Source: Heloderma charlesbogerti (taxonomy: Eukaryota > Chordata > Lepidosauria > Squamata > Helodermatidae). Taken from it: a DNA stretch of 64,000 nucleotides. The DNA lies in NCBI GenBank assembly GCA_026122225.1, contig JANEZZ010001865.1:248001-312000 (forward strand), in the 5' to 3' direction. The translations under genes and the position numbers were made by a program. Of this stretch, positions 11,143-23,485 are shown piece after piece. A model generated the notes under the pieces. That model did no database searches, was not told the origin of the DNA, and was given only the letters and a program-made list of their open reading frames with translations. The stretch's first letter is position 1. Every line of letters begins with the position of its first letter.

Positions 11143-11525
11143 CCTTACATGGTCTAGGTCCAAGATACCTTAGGGAGCGCCTCCTCCCCTACATCTCAGT
11201 CCGCCACGCTGCCTAATGTGAGATTGGAAGCCACACGCAAGAGGACCTTTCCCTTTACCACTCCTCTGTTGTGGACTGACCTGCTGGTTGAAATGAGCCT
11301 GCTGACACCTTTGAAGGTTTTTAAGCAGGAATTAAAGGCTGTGTTATTCGAGCAGGCCTTCCATTTTGAGAAGTCTTGTTCCTTTTTGTTGCCTCTTGTA
11401 TACTGTTTTTATGCTATCTTGTTTTTATTGTTGGATTTTTAAAAAAATTGTTTTTAACTTTGTATGCCGCCTAGACTATTTGTATATAGGCGGGTTATAA
11501 ATTGAATAAATAAAATAATAAATAA
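11143..11525 (+). mobile_element. L2-like LINE 3' end
   Basis: Decayed coding sequence recalls the end of an L2-type protein: LGPRYL-like and RERLLPY-like residues near 11150-11200, then LWTDL and FKQELKAVLFEQAF. A T-rich 3' UTR and an AATAAATAAAATAATAAATA tail follow. The same order is clearer at 38740-39235. Confidence 0.65.
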
Positions 11526-12880
11526 TAAATAAAAATAAGAAAGGGTTAAACCCATCTTCCCTGCATTATGCAGTCCTGATCCTAATCAGGATTTTTTTGA
11601 AAAAACAGCTGCGTGAAATGCAATCACTCATGTCACGTATTGTCTAGTTTGGGCCCTAAGATTCCATACAGTGCACACAACCTTCCAATTCACCCACTGT
11701 AGTTGCTGGGGTATATTTTGAACTGCTGGTAGCCTATTTTAGGACAATGATGTTTTTCTAGTGTATATTTAACCAAAAGAATCAACAAACTCCTGTCTTT
11801 TAAACCAGTGAAGGAAAGGTAGCTGCAAGTAGCTGAATACAGAGGACAGAAGGGAGAATTGAGCTTTCAGGAAAATGTGTGTGTGTGTGTGTGTGTGTGT
11901 GTGGTGCGCGCGCGCGTGCATGTGCGTGTGTATGTAGCAGGGAGGGCAGTGTGATCCTTGGTTATAAGAACTGGAGTATGCCAAGTGTTCCCCTGTTTGC
12001 ATATGCAAATGTTTGGACCTCCCTTCCCCAACCTGGCGCCCAATGTCCTGAAGTACAACTCCCAGTATCTTCAGCCAGCATGGACGTGTTACATCTCTCT
12101 TTGATTCTATATAGAACAGGTAATATGTAAATGTGCATATCTGTATGCAGTGCTATGACTGATCCTGTGTGCTCCTTAAGTGGGACGTCCACACATCTAG
12201 ATGGCATGAACTTCATTGTGGGCCTACCTGATTGCTCAATGAGGGGTCAGATTCCGTGGCAAGATACAGTTCCAGCCCACAGACCAGTGTCAAGAACATA
12301 GAGTAGCTCCTGAAAATACAGCCCCCCCTGACCAACACCAACTAGAAAGGAGGGGCCAATTGCTTCCTATTTTCTTTAATGGCTCAGTACTCTAAACTCC
12401 ATTATTTTTATTATTGCTTGCATTTATACCTCGCCTTTTTTCCTCTTGCAAGGAACCCATTACAATCCCATGACTTGGACTGGGCAGTAAGCTTAACGTT
12501 TGTAGCTTCTGGTTCTTCATATACTGAATTCTCAGTTATTGTTTTTCAACTTAGCCATAAGGACAGGATATGAACTGGAATATTTGGGGAAACAAATTTC
12601 AGCTTTTGATGCTGAGCTGTGTCAGTCCTTTGGAGTAAGGCTGGAAAGGTTCCATTTGGAACTAATGGAACTTGAAACTGATACAGCCAAAATGTATTCT
12701 TTGACTTGCATATATTTTTAATGAGGTACCTTCAGCTTTCAATTATGTGGTGCCATGGAGGCAGCCCTTACACAGATATCCCCCCGCCTCCCCAAATACC
12801 TTAAGGTGACCTACAATGTACATTAGCTGCTGGCTGAAACTTTTAGGCTGCAGTTCATATACAGTAGAACATCCTAGAAC
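11526..12880. other. Unassigned sequence with a GT microsatellite and a half MITE
   Basis: A (GT)n run occupies about 11875-11904, followed by a short CG/GT-rich run. Positions about 11995-12095 look like half of the family-1 hAT-like MITE (CAACTCCCAGTATC, AGCCAGCATGG). No gene is recognised. Confidence 0.5.
11875..11904 (+). repeat. (GT)n microsatellite
   Basis: About 14 uninterrupted GT units, followed by GCGCGCGCG. The antisense reading gives a meaningless His/Thr run. Confidence 0.95.
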
Positions 12881-13055
12881 AGAGGTCAGTGGGCATATTT
12901 AGAATTTTGAGTGTTGTGGGTGGTCTCACAAAATGGCTACTATGGGTGGGGAGCTTTCCCATTCATCAAATGGGTGCCATGGTAGGCATGGCCAGTCACA
13001 CTTTCAGGAATTGTTTCCAAACAGATTGGTCAGTCAGGGAACCCTCTCACGTTAC
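12881..13055 (+). mobile_element. hAT-like MITE (family 3), fragment
   Basis: It starts CAGAGGTCAGTGGGCATA and contains GTGTTGTGGGTGG and CACAAAATGGCTA, matching in order the reverse complement of 57450-57662. The 122-aa open frame over it is incidental. Confidence 0.65.
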
Positions 13056-14094
13056 AGAAGATACTTCAGAACATTCTTGTAGCATGCACAGACTCCGTGA
13101 GGGATTACAACATGGCTTCCTAGCCTTTGTGGCCACCACTAGAACAGTCCCTACACTGCAGGGCAAGATTGGCAGTAATGGTAGACAAGCTGTCATTCAG
13201 GGACACTTGTCTGTCATTAATGATCTTCTAACTGAGGAACCCTTGATAAACTTGTGAGGAACCCCAGGGTTCCTGAGAACATATTTGAAAATGTCTGCCT
13301 TCGATAAAACAGCCGTCATTCAACTAGATGAAATTATGTTGGAAGTGGGGCTTCAGAGTTTGTCCACGCTGTAATAAATGATTGGAAGTTATATTCCGAA
13401 AGGTACTGTAGAAGATTTTAAAGAAATATTTCCTTACATACAGGGAAGGAGAGTGTTATTTTATTTTTAATTGTTGCTGAGATTGAGAAAGGTAAAACTG
13501 CTGCTTATACTTGGCTCTCAGGTTTACTGCCTATCTCTTACTGCCAAAATATATTGCATTTCAGAGTTCTAGTGTTGACTACCAACCTATTTAAATATTC
13601 ACCGGGAGCCATTGCCAAGACAGATTAATTCACCACATCATGTCCTAGGCAAGCTGTCAAATTGTCAGAATTATTTGAATTGTCAGTGCCCTTTGTGACA
13701 ATGTCATACTGGAAGAAGCAAAGATTCCTTTGCAGTTGTATTCTTCTCCAGGAATATTGCTTTTTCCTCAAGTCCTCCCCCCTCCCCCGCCAAGAGAAAA
13801 CTGTAAGTATAGGGTGAAGCCAAAGAAAAAGCAGAATATAGCTATATAAGCCAATTTAGAAATATCACTATAACACTCCAGAATGCCTCAATACAATGAG
13901 CTGGTGCACACAATCTCCATGAACATGGCCTGCTCCTATTTGCCAACTGCCACTGCTGAGGACTTCAGAGCAAGAGGAAGCAGCAGCCCTTCCACTGTGC
14001 TTAGATCCAATCCAAATCCATGAACTGCTGAACGTTGCAACTAAGAATCTAGTGCTGAATATGCTTTCTTCCTCCCCCCTCCAAATCCCCTTTC
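13056..14094. other. No gene or repeat recognised
   Basis: Unassigned, AT-rich in its second half. No coding or RNA signal is seen. Confidence 0.5.
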
Positions 14095-14225
14095 CTTTTG
14101 TGCCATGTCTTTTAGATTATAAGCCTGTGGGCAGGGACTGTCTCATTGCTTATCTTTGCAATCCACTCTGGGAACCTTTTTGGCTGACGGCCAGGATAAA
14201 AACGCTTTGAATAAATAAATAAAAT
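14095..14225 (+). mobile_element. LINE 3' end (L2-like)
   Basis: The sequence reads TTATAAGCCTGTGGGCAGGG, then CTGGGAACCTTTTTGGCTGA, then TGAATAAATAAATAAAATAA. The antisense form of the same tail appears at 34035 and 54625. Confidence 0.7.
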
Positions 14226-16072
14226 AAACTGTTACAGGGCTGGGTATCATAGAGCCTGGATCTCAGAAATGGCTGTCATTCTTGAATGTATACAACCAGT
14301 GGAGGCTCCTAATTTAAGTGCTTGGTGGGATAGGTGGGTGGTAAATATCTGTGCAGACAGCTGTTAGGGCCATGACCCCACAAAATCCCACCCTGGCTGC
14401 ATTTAGGCTTGATTTTTTTTTAAAGCCAAATTGCAGTGGACGGTCACTGCTGGGCAAGTGAGGACTGCCTGCAAACCCCCCCCCCCAAAATCACCCCTTT
14501 CCCGCTGCAACCAGGTTTTTAAAAAATGCCAGTGGAGGCTTTTTTAAAACCCTAATTGCAGCAGGAGCGGGGAAACTTTCAGGAGGGGGGAGTGTGTTGT
14601 GCTGCGTGTGAGAGAGTAAGTGAAAGAGAATGTGAATAGCTCTAGGCAATCATGCGCGGGGGGGGGCATGCCAGCGGTATGGTAGCCCTATTCATTTTGG
14701 GTGTGGCCCCGCTGCTGGCATGGAACCCCCAATGCAATTGCTCAGGGCCCGTTTGGCCCTTGGGCCGAAAAAGGGCCCTCACCCCTGATTTCTACCAAGC
14801 TGGACAAATCCAAAGGCTTCATAGCTCCCATCAGTTGAAGGAACCAATATTAAGCACTGCCTGCTCCCTTCCAGGCTTGACTTCAGCTGAGTAGGCCTCA
14901 GCCTCAGACCGTGAAGCGCCGGGGCCAAGACCCTGATAGCAGGAAAGCTGATCAACAGCAGTGATCAATGAAGCAGGTCACTCTTTTCTGTCGCTGCCAC
15001 AACGCACCCCGCTTCCAACAGTATTGAATAAAAGCCCTCCCTGTTTCAATTGTGTCTCTGTTTCCACGGTGATTTCAAATGAGGCGAGCCTCCCACCTGC
15101 ACAACTGCAGGCCGTTAATATAGTTATGCCCCCCGGACCCCAGTCTGCTGAGTGGTGAGAGCTCCCAGGGTGCAAGCGTTTTGACTCAGGGTTGGTCTCC
15201 TTCGAATCAGGTCTCGGGGGACTTATGGTGCTTTGTAATATTTACAAAGATGCAGGTTGAGAGTCTGAGATGCAGGCTCAACGGCATTAATGACGGGTGC
15301 AGGTCTCCCATTAGGTTTCTATGGAGGCTTTTGTACCCTCAAGATACTTGCAGAGCTTGAGCTCGGTGCAGCTGTCTCTCCGGCCTGATCTGGTCTGCGA
15401 CCTTTCCGACCTTTCCGCAAAACTGCCAGCTTCTTCCCAGACACTAGCTTGATGACCTCATTCCCGGGGGGCGGGGGGGGGACAGGCAAGAAAGTAGAGG
15501 AAGACATGCCCTCTTCTAGGAGTTTCCTCAGCCTTTATCTCCTTTAGCAAAGGAAGGTATTGGATGCTTTGCCAGGATGAATAGCAAGCTCAAGGCATGC
15601 CTCAGGCAATCCACTGATAGAAAGCCCATTCACAGAAGTCTTAGAGTCAAAGAATCACATGCAGTTGGAAGGGAATCTGTGAGGACATCCAGACCAACCC
15701 CTCAAACATACAACAACATGTTTACAGTGGGAGACTGGGCACTGTGAACCTCATCTCCACAACCTGATAGGGTTGGGATTCAAACAGCCACTAACTATTC
15801 TCTGGTAGGAGGGACTGGGATTCCTGTTCTCCCAGGAATCTCTTTCAGGCATAGCCAGAAAGGATGTGCATAGTAACACCTGGGAAAATGATAACCACTC
15901 ATAACCAACCCAATTAACATTGGGGAGGGTGAAGAGGAGACACAGAGGTAGAAACAGACCACTGCACATGGGAGGAAGTGGCTTGGTTCTGTGATGTGTA
16001 CAAACATCCACTTGGGAAATTTCTGCTTTGCATGTTTCTATTTTGCCCCTTCTAGCTTCCTGTAGAGCTGGG
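14226..16072. other. Unassigned sequence
   Basis: Contains a poly-C run at about 14477-14485, a poly-G run near 15465-15481 and a region at about 14297-14787 that starts CAGTGGAGGCTCC and ends CACCCCTG, possibly a decayed hAT-like element without a convincing TSD. No gene is recognised. Confidence 0.45.
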
Positions 16073-16200
16073 ATGGGGTGGGCAACTTGTGGTCCTCCAG
16101 ATTTATAGCTCACATCAGCCCTAGCCAGCATAGCCAATGGTGAGGGATGATGGGAGTTGCAGGCCAAAACATCCGGAGGCCCACAAGTTCCTAGCCCCTG
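16073..16200. mobile_element. Palindromic hAT-like MITE (family 1)
   Basis: Left half GGGGTGGGCAACTTGTGGTC; right half ends CACAAGTTCCTAGCCCCTG. The centre is AGCCCTAGCCAGCATAGCC. It is the same family as 8378 and 44237, here uninterrupted. Confidence 0.85.
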
Positions 16201-19200
16201 CAGTAGAACCTTTTTGTCTCAGTGGAGAATCTGGCAGTAAATCTTCTTGACAGGGTGATTCTGTATAAAGCCTTCTTCTGTTCTTAAAAGACTTGCAGCA
16301 TTCCTCTATTACAGCTGGGCAAAATGAGAAGTGGTCTGGGGCAGGGGCACTTGTCAAAGTGTCCTGTCCTGAGTGATACCACTGGAAATCCAGCCCATTG
16401 CCAGTTATGTTGATTGGCCCAAGCTCTGCCATGCCCTGTGGGGAAGGCCTTTCCCCCCACCGACGGGTGCTTCGTAACCATGGGCACCAGGAAGAAAGTC
16501 AGCAGGCAGAGGTACTAGGCTAGTTCTACGATCTCACAGCAAGGGAAATATGCAGTAGTGGCTAATTTCTTCCTCTGTGCATGCTGGCCAGATTTCCCTA
16601 ATTATTATCCCTGGTACAGCTTGCTGTGTCATTCCAATCTGGACAGCATGGCTTGTTTTGGGGAGGAGGGGCAGCAACCCTCAAATAACCCAAGAACAGC
16701 CCATGGGTTATTTGAGGGCTGCTACCCCTTCACACAAGCGACGCCACCCGGGTTCAGACGACATGGCAAGCTGCACCAGAGAGGGTAATAGGGAAATCCA
16801 GCCACCACCCAGCCAGCACGGAACCTGTACGCGCAGCAGGGTTAACAAGCCACCGAACCGCGTCACTGTTGTTGGCCTTTCAGCTATTGATCAATTTAAA
16901 ACTTGGCTGTAGTTAAGAATGAGTTCAAAGCCTGGCATTCCTCTCTTGCACCTTTAGTGACATTCTCAAAGGTGACATGCTCAGATGTCTAGTGTTTGTA
17001 CAAATAAATTATAAACAGGATAATTGATGACTGGGGAAACCTTAGATCGCCTGATTATATTTCAACACACGCTCATGCTTTTCAGTAAACAAACAATAGC
17101 ATTTTACATTTCATTTCTTACTAAGTGTTCCCACTAATGTGCCCTGTTTATACACTCATCTTGCACCACTTTGTCATGCAACTGTCTCCCCTTCCCCTCC
17201 TCTTTGTTGATGTTAGCTATCTGTACAAGTACAGAGACACTACTACATAAAAATTGGGTTGCCTGTCACTTCCTCCCATCACTCCCATTAGAGTTAATTG
17301 TTTTAAATTTTCATCTGATTAGCACCTGCTGGAGAGGTTACATTAAACCTGGAAAACAGAAAAAGTAAACAGAAGTGAGATGATGAATCTCTTAGGAAAA
17401 CAGCCATGAGTCGTGTTGATCGTGATAGGTCATTGCCTGATGCACCAGGGATGGGGAGCTCCACAAGGCTTTCCACATTGCTTTGTTGAAAGCAACCCTG
17501 CTTAATTGGTAATGGAGCTAGAGGTGAAAAGAAGTTTTGCAAAAATTCAGAATTAACCAAACATTAAAATGTCAGCATTTTTACTTTGAATGTGAAATTA
17601 GGCTCCATATTTATGATGTCGTGTATTTGTTGGAATTCCTTGAATGTTTTGGTCTTGGCAGGAAATCCTGTGAGCTGCCAAATGTCAAATAATATATACT
17701 GTTGCATGTGAACTAGAAAATACAGTCAAATACCATGTACTATTGTACGTCAGCTATCAAACACTGTCAGAATCAAATACTGAACTCAGTGACGATACTG
17801 TTTGATTGTCATCTTTTAATTTACAAGGGGATTGAGTAAGGAAATAATAGAGGAATGAGGCAGGGAGGAAAAATGCATGAAATATACAGATAACCCTCTG
17901 GCTACATGAATTTTTGCCCTGTTTATGTCAAGAGCTATACCAAATTAAGGGCATAATCATTCATTCCTGTTACATTGTCCCAGTTTTATCAGCTGACATT
18001 TTATTCCTACGTATTCTGTACACAGAGGAGAATTCTGTGGCTCTCAGACAACTGTTACCCGTCCTGCTCCTGGTAGTTCAACCCTATTTTACACTCAAAA
18101 TGCCTCTGCTTGATAGCCTTTGGCATATATAGTTCTTTAGAGACAAAATCTAAATCCAAACAATGTATTTACTATCCTAAAATGATTTTTTTAAATGTTG
18201 ATTTGTTCACTCCTCTTCCAAGGAGCTAAAAATATGGTTCTACAGTGGTAGATACAGTGGTATCCAGGCAGTTTATAGAGCTAAACCTGCTTAGCTTCTT
18301 GATATGTACACACCTCAAGCAGATGGCATGGGCACTGCTAATAAACAATTTAGGACATATGTAATGTTATCACTTAAACAACTATGGTTTCAATAGGGTT
18401 TGGCAACTGTATCCCTCAAGCTGAGTCAGGCCTTGAGTGAGAGGATGGGAGGGGTATTATTAACTGTACCACAATTGCCAGTCTAGAGGTATGAAGGGGG
18501 CGGCAGCAGATACGCAGTGGGAAGAGACCTGGTGTCCTCATCTTAGGTCCCTCCTTCTCACTCCCACATATGCCCTCCCTCTTCTCCCTCCCAGTGGGAG
18601 GGAGAGGAATTGCTTTTTAAATAGATCTGATGCATGCAAGCTAGGGAATGGGTTTCGTGAACAAAGATGTGGTGGGTCAGAATTCACCAGAATTTTTTAA
18701 ATTAAAAAATGGCAGAGGTTGTCTAGTTTGGTATTTTCTGTTGATGTTTCAGTTGGGTGGACTTATATAGTGGCATCTGGTGCTGACCTGCATATCCTTT
18801 AACTGTTTTATCTCTTGTGTTCACTGCTCCGAAATCTGTTCTAGAAATGGAGCGGTATACAAATATTGTAAATAAATACATATATACAGAAATATGTGGA
18901 AGGAAGATCTTGGTATTTGTTCTTTGTCTTTGTGCATCGCAGCATCCAATTTGTAGGCTTGTGCGTGAGAAACAGTTGTTCTGTGCAGGCAAAGCCACTG
19001 TCACACAGGCAAAACAATGGTGTAATCAAGGAGCTAGTGAGCCTAGAGATCAAGAAAAATACAAATGTGGTTAATTTGTTAATAGAAGTAGCAATAACTA
19101 TTGAAATTGTTGTTGCTACTGTTACACACTTCCCAGATCTTCAGCTTTAGGAAAAATAAAATAAACATAAAAATGGGTGGTGGTTATTGGTTCAGAAGCT

Positions 19201-20394
19201 GAATCTGGGCTCAAGTTAAGCCCCATCAGATGAATCTTTGACAGAATTCTACCTCTCTTTATATGAACGATGCTATCCATGAAAGTGCAAATCACATTCT
19301 GGAGTCTGATGCTGAATGCAAGGCAGGCTGGGCTGCATCTCTGTCCTTCTGGAGTGAGGTCGCCCAAAATAGCAAACGTGCTTTTGTCAGCAATGGCAAG
19401 CAGATAGGGCACATGGAGATCAGATCTGTTAGCTAAGGAGGAACTATTTTTGAACAGGCACCTTTCTCATCTGCCAGGTGCTTCCTCTCTTCTCTCCTCC
19501 TTTTCCTCACCCTGCCCCTCCATTGCCCTGTTCTGCATTTCAAATACCAAAATGCAGAAAACCGCCCAAAGTGACAAGGGAGCTGGTTTGCTGTAATATC
19601 ATGCATGCAGAATATATTCCAAATTGCCTGCAGTGATTTTAAAGAGATTAAGAAGCTTGTTCCCAAAGCTGTCTCGCAGGCTGCTTTTGTGCTGGTACAT
19701 ATAATGTTAAATTTATGGATTACATTGTGTAATTGTGCATCTGATTGAATTACTTTTATCAAAGCACCCTGCGCAGAACAACAATGCAGCTAGATCAGGG
19801 CAAGCTAAAAATAGATTGGGATAGCATAGAGTGAATTAGATTTGATGTGGAGGAGGAGAAGGGGGCTAATCCTGCAGTCTTTGTACATCATGAAAACTGT
19901 ACAGAAGTCACCACTGAGAAGATGGGAGTCTACAGAAATGTACCTAGTGATGTATTGTTTTAGGGCTGTTATCTACCTGATTACACAGAATCTTAGTCCA
20001 TTTATCTAATTTGTTTTAATTGGTTGATTAATTAGTTGATTCAATCTGCATAAATTTGCATATGACAATAACCAATCGCCTTGAAGGGGAAAATACTTTT
20101 GTTGTTTTTAGATGGTGCATGTTTATGTCGCAGCAGCACCATGTGAGAAGGGGTCTGTGAGAAAGAGAGAAAGGGGAATACCTCTAAGATGGCAGCTGCC
20201 ATCTGCACTTTATAGAAATACTGCTATTAAAAACAATTCAGAATTTTTTTAAAAAGTGTTGCTCAATTAATGAAGATGCCTTTTTAGTCAATGAAAATGT
20301 TTTAAAATTGATTCATCTAATGAATTCCTCAATTGCAGCCCTAGATTTTATGTAAATTTGCTAGGCTTGTTGGAGCTGTTTTTAAACCTATCAC
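16201..20394. other. Long mostly unique AT-rich stretch
   Basis: Few repeats are visible. A decayed 5S-derived SINE lies at about 18200-18340 (GGTATCCAGGCAG, ACCTGCTTAGCTTCTTG), and a LINE-type tail at about 18830-18885 (GAGCGGTATACAAATATTG then TAAATAAATA). The inverted repeat at 16668 is listed separately. No exon or structural RNA is recognised, and all open frames are short and unsupported. It may include regulatory or intronic sequence, which cannot be shown here. Confidence 0.45.
16668..16728. repeat. Near-perfect 25-bp inverted repeat
   Basis: Arms 16668-16692 and 16704-16728 pair with two mismatches over 25 bp (core CCCTCAAATAACCCA against its complement), separated by an 11-base loop. 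It would form a strong hairpin. It is probably the core of a MITE, but outer termini were not located. Confidence 0.85.
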
Positions 20395-20690
20395 ATTTTA
20401 TTTATTTAATATCCCACCCTGTAACAAAAGGTTCTCAAGACAGCTCACACAATAAAACAGGTTAAAAACAACAAGTACAATTATAAAACTCTAAAATGCC
20501 TGGGAGGAGGGAAATGTCCTTAGTGTAACAGTGTGGGGGCCAGACAAGCCTCCTTGGGGAAGGCATTCTATAAATAGGGCACCACAATTTAGAAGGCCCT
20601 CTCTCTTGTAGTCACCCACCTAACTTCATTCCGTGGGTGGACCTGGAGGAGGGCTTCCAAAAGTGTCCTAAGGATCTGGTAGGTACAAAT
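20395..20690 (-). mobile_element. L2-like LINE 3' region, antisense
   Basis: It opens with TTTTATTTATTTAATATCCC, the complement of a LINE A/T-rich tail. The following GGAAGGCATTCTATAAATAG and TAGAAGGCCCTCTCTC blocks recall the antisense of the L2-like C-terminal region. Assignment is by pattern memory. Confidence 0.55.
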
Positions 20691-20701
20691 GGGAGGAGAC
20701 C

Positions 20702-20785
20702 AGCGGAGACTGGTGGCTCTGATGTCAGTGAGGCAGTGAATCTGCTCTGGGTTTCAGTCAGAACTCTAAAGGAGCTATCCAAGAT
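20702..20785 (+). mobile_element. Half copy of 129-bp hAT-like MITE (family 2)
   Basis: AGACTGGTGGCTCTGATGTC, GGGTTTCAGTCAGAACTCTA and AAGGAGCTAT follow the order of the complete copy at 55591-55719. The right terminus is missing. Confidence 0.75.
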
Positions 20786-20806
20786 TTGGATCACACAGTC
20801 TAGATT

Positions 20807-21232
20807 TTGTCTGGATTCACCACTAATACCATCACTAACATAGACAATATCAGTGTACGACAATTAAAATGTGAAAACTGCAGTGTCTGCAATAACTGTG
20901 TCAAATTAAGATCCTCTAGTAATCCCAAAGATAATAGAGACTATCGCCTTAAAGAATGTTTCAACTGTAATACATCTGGAGTTATATATGCTGTCCAGCG
21001 TCCACGCTTATCATTGTATATTGGCAAGACCACTAGGAAAATCAAAATCAGGATAGGGGAACATAGAAGCTGCGTCAGAACTAGAAAGGTGCACGCACCA
21101 GTGGTAAAACATTTTATTGAAGAACAACGTGATGCAAACTCATTAAAATTCTGGTGCAATGAAAAGGTACAAGGTGCAGGGAAACAACAAGTTATACAAC
21201 TTAGAAAACAGGAGGCTAGATGGATTTATTAA
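20807..21232 (+). pseudogene. Penelope-like element GIY-YIG endonuclease, fragment
   Basis: This 141-residue frame is the C-terminal endonuclease of a Penelope-like retroelement (PLE). These elements join a telomerase-related RT to a GIY-YIG nuclease that nicks the target. A Cys cluster CX2CX2CX2C at residues 22-31 and a CX2C at 51-54 precede the nuclease. GVIY at 58-61 stands for GIY, YIG is at 71-73, the expected Arg is in KIRIGEH (80-86), and KHF is at 101-103. The frame ends QEARWIY and is cut by TAA, after which LNIIVPQEL continues in the same frame, as PLE proteins do. The Cys-rich linker suggests the Neptune-type branch, which I infer. The RT is absent, so the copy is 5' truncated and dead. 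Confidence 0.88.
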
Positions 21233-21756
21233 CTTAATATCATTGTACCCCAAGAACTCAAGAAGGATACCGAATGTTTGTACTGTGAAAGACATTGCTT
21301 CCCATGGTTATATTCATAAATTCTACTCTAAAGATTAAAAGTTAAATGTAAGTTCCTTCAGATTACAGAGCGCTTTCAGCAATAGCACTCTGGATCCTGA
21401 TCGACGTCTTAATCAGGTGTGCAATCCAGTAAGGCTTGATATATTACAAGCTCCACTTACTTAAACACAGGGTGGCAGATCTGGATACACTGAATGTAGA
21501 ACATGCAGTGGTTAGAAATTTGGATATAAATATTCTTCTTTTTAAAAAACAAACTTGGATTTAAAAAGCTCTTTTAAAACTAGGGCACTCTTGCTCTATA
21601 TACTATTTCTTACAGAGCACTGTTGATATTGATACACCAAAAATTGGATAGCTGGTCTGAATATTAAGAACTGTAAAAGTGGCATCTGGATCCAATCTGA
21701 TGAGATAGATTTTTATATATTAGTGAGAAATGTATTGATTTGTAATACTGTAAATT
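21233..21756 (+). other. Probable PLE 3' region, unassigned
   Basis: About 45 nt of readable PLE C-terminal codons follow the stop, then AT-rich non-coding sequence up to the BovB boundary. No other repeat is identified. Whether it joins the hammerhead-like motif at 23486 as one element is inferred from order and orientation only. Confidence 0.45.
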
Positions 21757-23433
21757 CCAGGCAAAAATGGGTATGATCAAAAACAAAGATGGCAAGGACC
21801 TAACAGAAGCGGAAGAGGTCAAGAAAAGGTGGCAAGAATAGACGGAAGATTTGTATAGGAAGGATAAGAATATCGGGGATAGATTTGACGGTGTGGTCAG
21901 TGAGCTAGAGCCAGACATCCTGAAGACTGAGGTTGAATGGGCCTTAAGAGGCGTTGCTAATAACAAGGCAGCAGGAGATGACGGTATCCCAGCTGAACTG
22001 TTTAAAATCTTGCAAGATGATGCTGTCATGGTGATGCATGCCATATGCCAGCAAATTTGGAAAACACCAGAATGGCCAACAGATTGGAAAAGATCAACTT
22101 GTATCCCCATACCAAAAAAGGGAAGCACCAAAGAATGTTCAAACTACCGAACAGTGGCACTTATTTCACATGCCAGTAAGGTAATGCTCAAGATCTTGCA
22201 AGGTAGACTCCAACAATTCATGGAACGAGAATTGCCAGATGTACAAGCTGGATTTCGAAAAGGCAGAGGAACTAGAGACCAAATTGCCAATATCCGCTGG
22301 ATAATGGAGAAAGCCAGGGAGTTTCAGAAAAACATCTATTTCTGTTTTATTGACTAATCTAAAGCCTTTGACTGTGTGGATCATAACAAATTGTGGCAAG
22401 TTCTTGGTGGGATGGGGATACCAAGTCATCTTGTCTGCCTCCTGAGGAATCTGTATAACGACCAAGTAGCAACGGTAAGAACAGACCACGGAACAATGGA
22501 CTGGTTTAAGATTGGGAAAGGAGTACGGCAGGGCTGTATACTCTCACCCTACCTATTCAACCTGTACGCAGAACACATCATGCAACATGCTGGGCTTGAT
22601 GAAGCCAAGGCTGGAGCTAAAATCGCTGGAAGAAACATTAACAATCTCCGATATGCAGATGATACCACTTTGATGGCTGAAAGTGAGGAGGAGCTGAGGA
22701 ACCTCATGATGAAGGTGAAAGAAGAAAGTGCAAAAGCTGGGTTGCAGTTAAACCTTTAAAAAACCAACATTATGGCAACCAGCTTGATTGATAACTGGCA
22801 AATAGAGGGAGAAAACGTGGAGGCAGTGACAGACTTTGTCTTTCTAGGCGCAAAGATTACTGCAGATGCTGACTGCAGCCAGGAAATCAGAAGATGTTTA
22901 CTTCTTGGGAGGACAGCAATGACAATTCTTGATAAAATAGTTAAGAGCAGAGACATCACACAGACAACAAAGGTCCGCATAGTTCAAGCAATGGTATTCC
23001 GCGTAGTAACCTATGGCTGCGAGAGCTGGACCATAAGGAAGGCTGAGCGAAGGAAGATATATGCTTTTGAACTGTGGTGCTGGAGGAAAATTCTGAGAGT
23101 GCCTTGGACTACAAGAAGATCAAACCAGTCCATACTCCAGGAAATAAAGCCAGACTGCTCACTTGAGGGAATGATATTAAAGGCAAAACTGAAGTACTTT
23201 GGCCACATCATGAGAAGACAGGATACCCTGGAGAAGATGCTGATGCTAGGGAAAGTGGAAGGCAAAAGGAAGAGGGGCCGACCAAGGGCAAGATGGATGG
23301 ATGATATTCTGGAGGTGACAGGCTCGACCTTGGGGGAGCTGGGGGTGGCGACAGCTGACAGGAAGCTCTGGCGTGGCCTGGTCTATGAAGTCACGAAGCG
23401 TCGGAAGCAACTGACCGAATAAACAACAACAAT
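21757..23433 (+). mobile_element. BovB LINE copy C, older, 5' truncated
   Basis: It starts in the region between endonuclease and RT (FQAKMGMIKNKDGKD) and runs to the AAC-repeat tail at about 23420-23433. Open pieces cover 21851-22357, 22376-22759 and 22772-23422. Lesions: TAG near 21839 where WQEYTEE has Tyr, TAA near 22356 in FIDY(A)KAF, and TAA near 22757. YADD lies near 22652. The C-terminal coding differs noticeably from copies A and B (DILEVTGSTLGELG against DSITDAMNMNLSTL), so this is another, older subfamily. No clear TSD is visible. Confidence 0.92.
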
Positions 23434-23485
23434 ATTAATGGATTAGTTTTCTTAAAAGAATTAATTTTTGTTTTGGTTCAACCCA

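Noticed and set aside
12889..13257. 122-aa plus-strand frame
   Set aside because: Largely covers a hAT-like MITE fragment.
14297..14787. Possible hAT-like element with CAGTGG and CACCCCTG ends
   Set aside because: The ends are not inverted copies of each other and the flanking octamers do not match.
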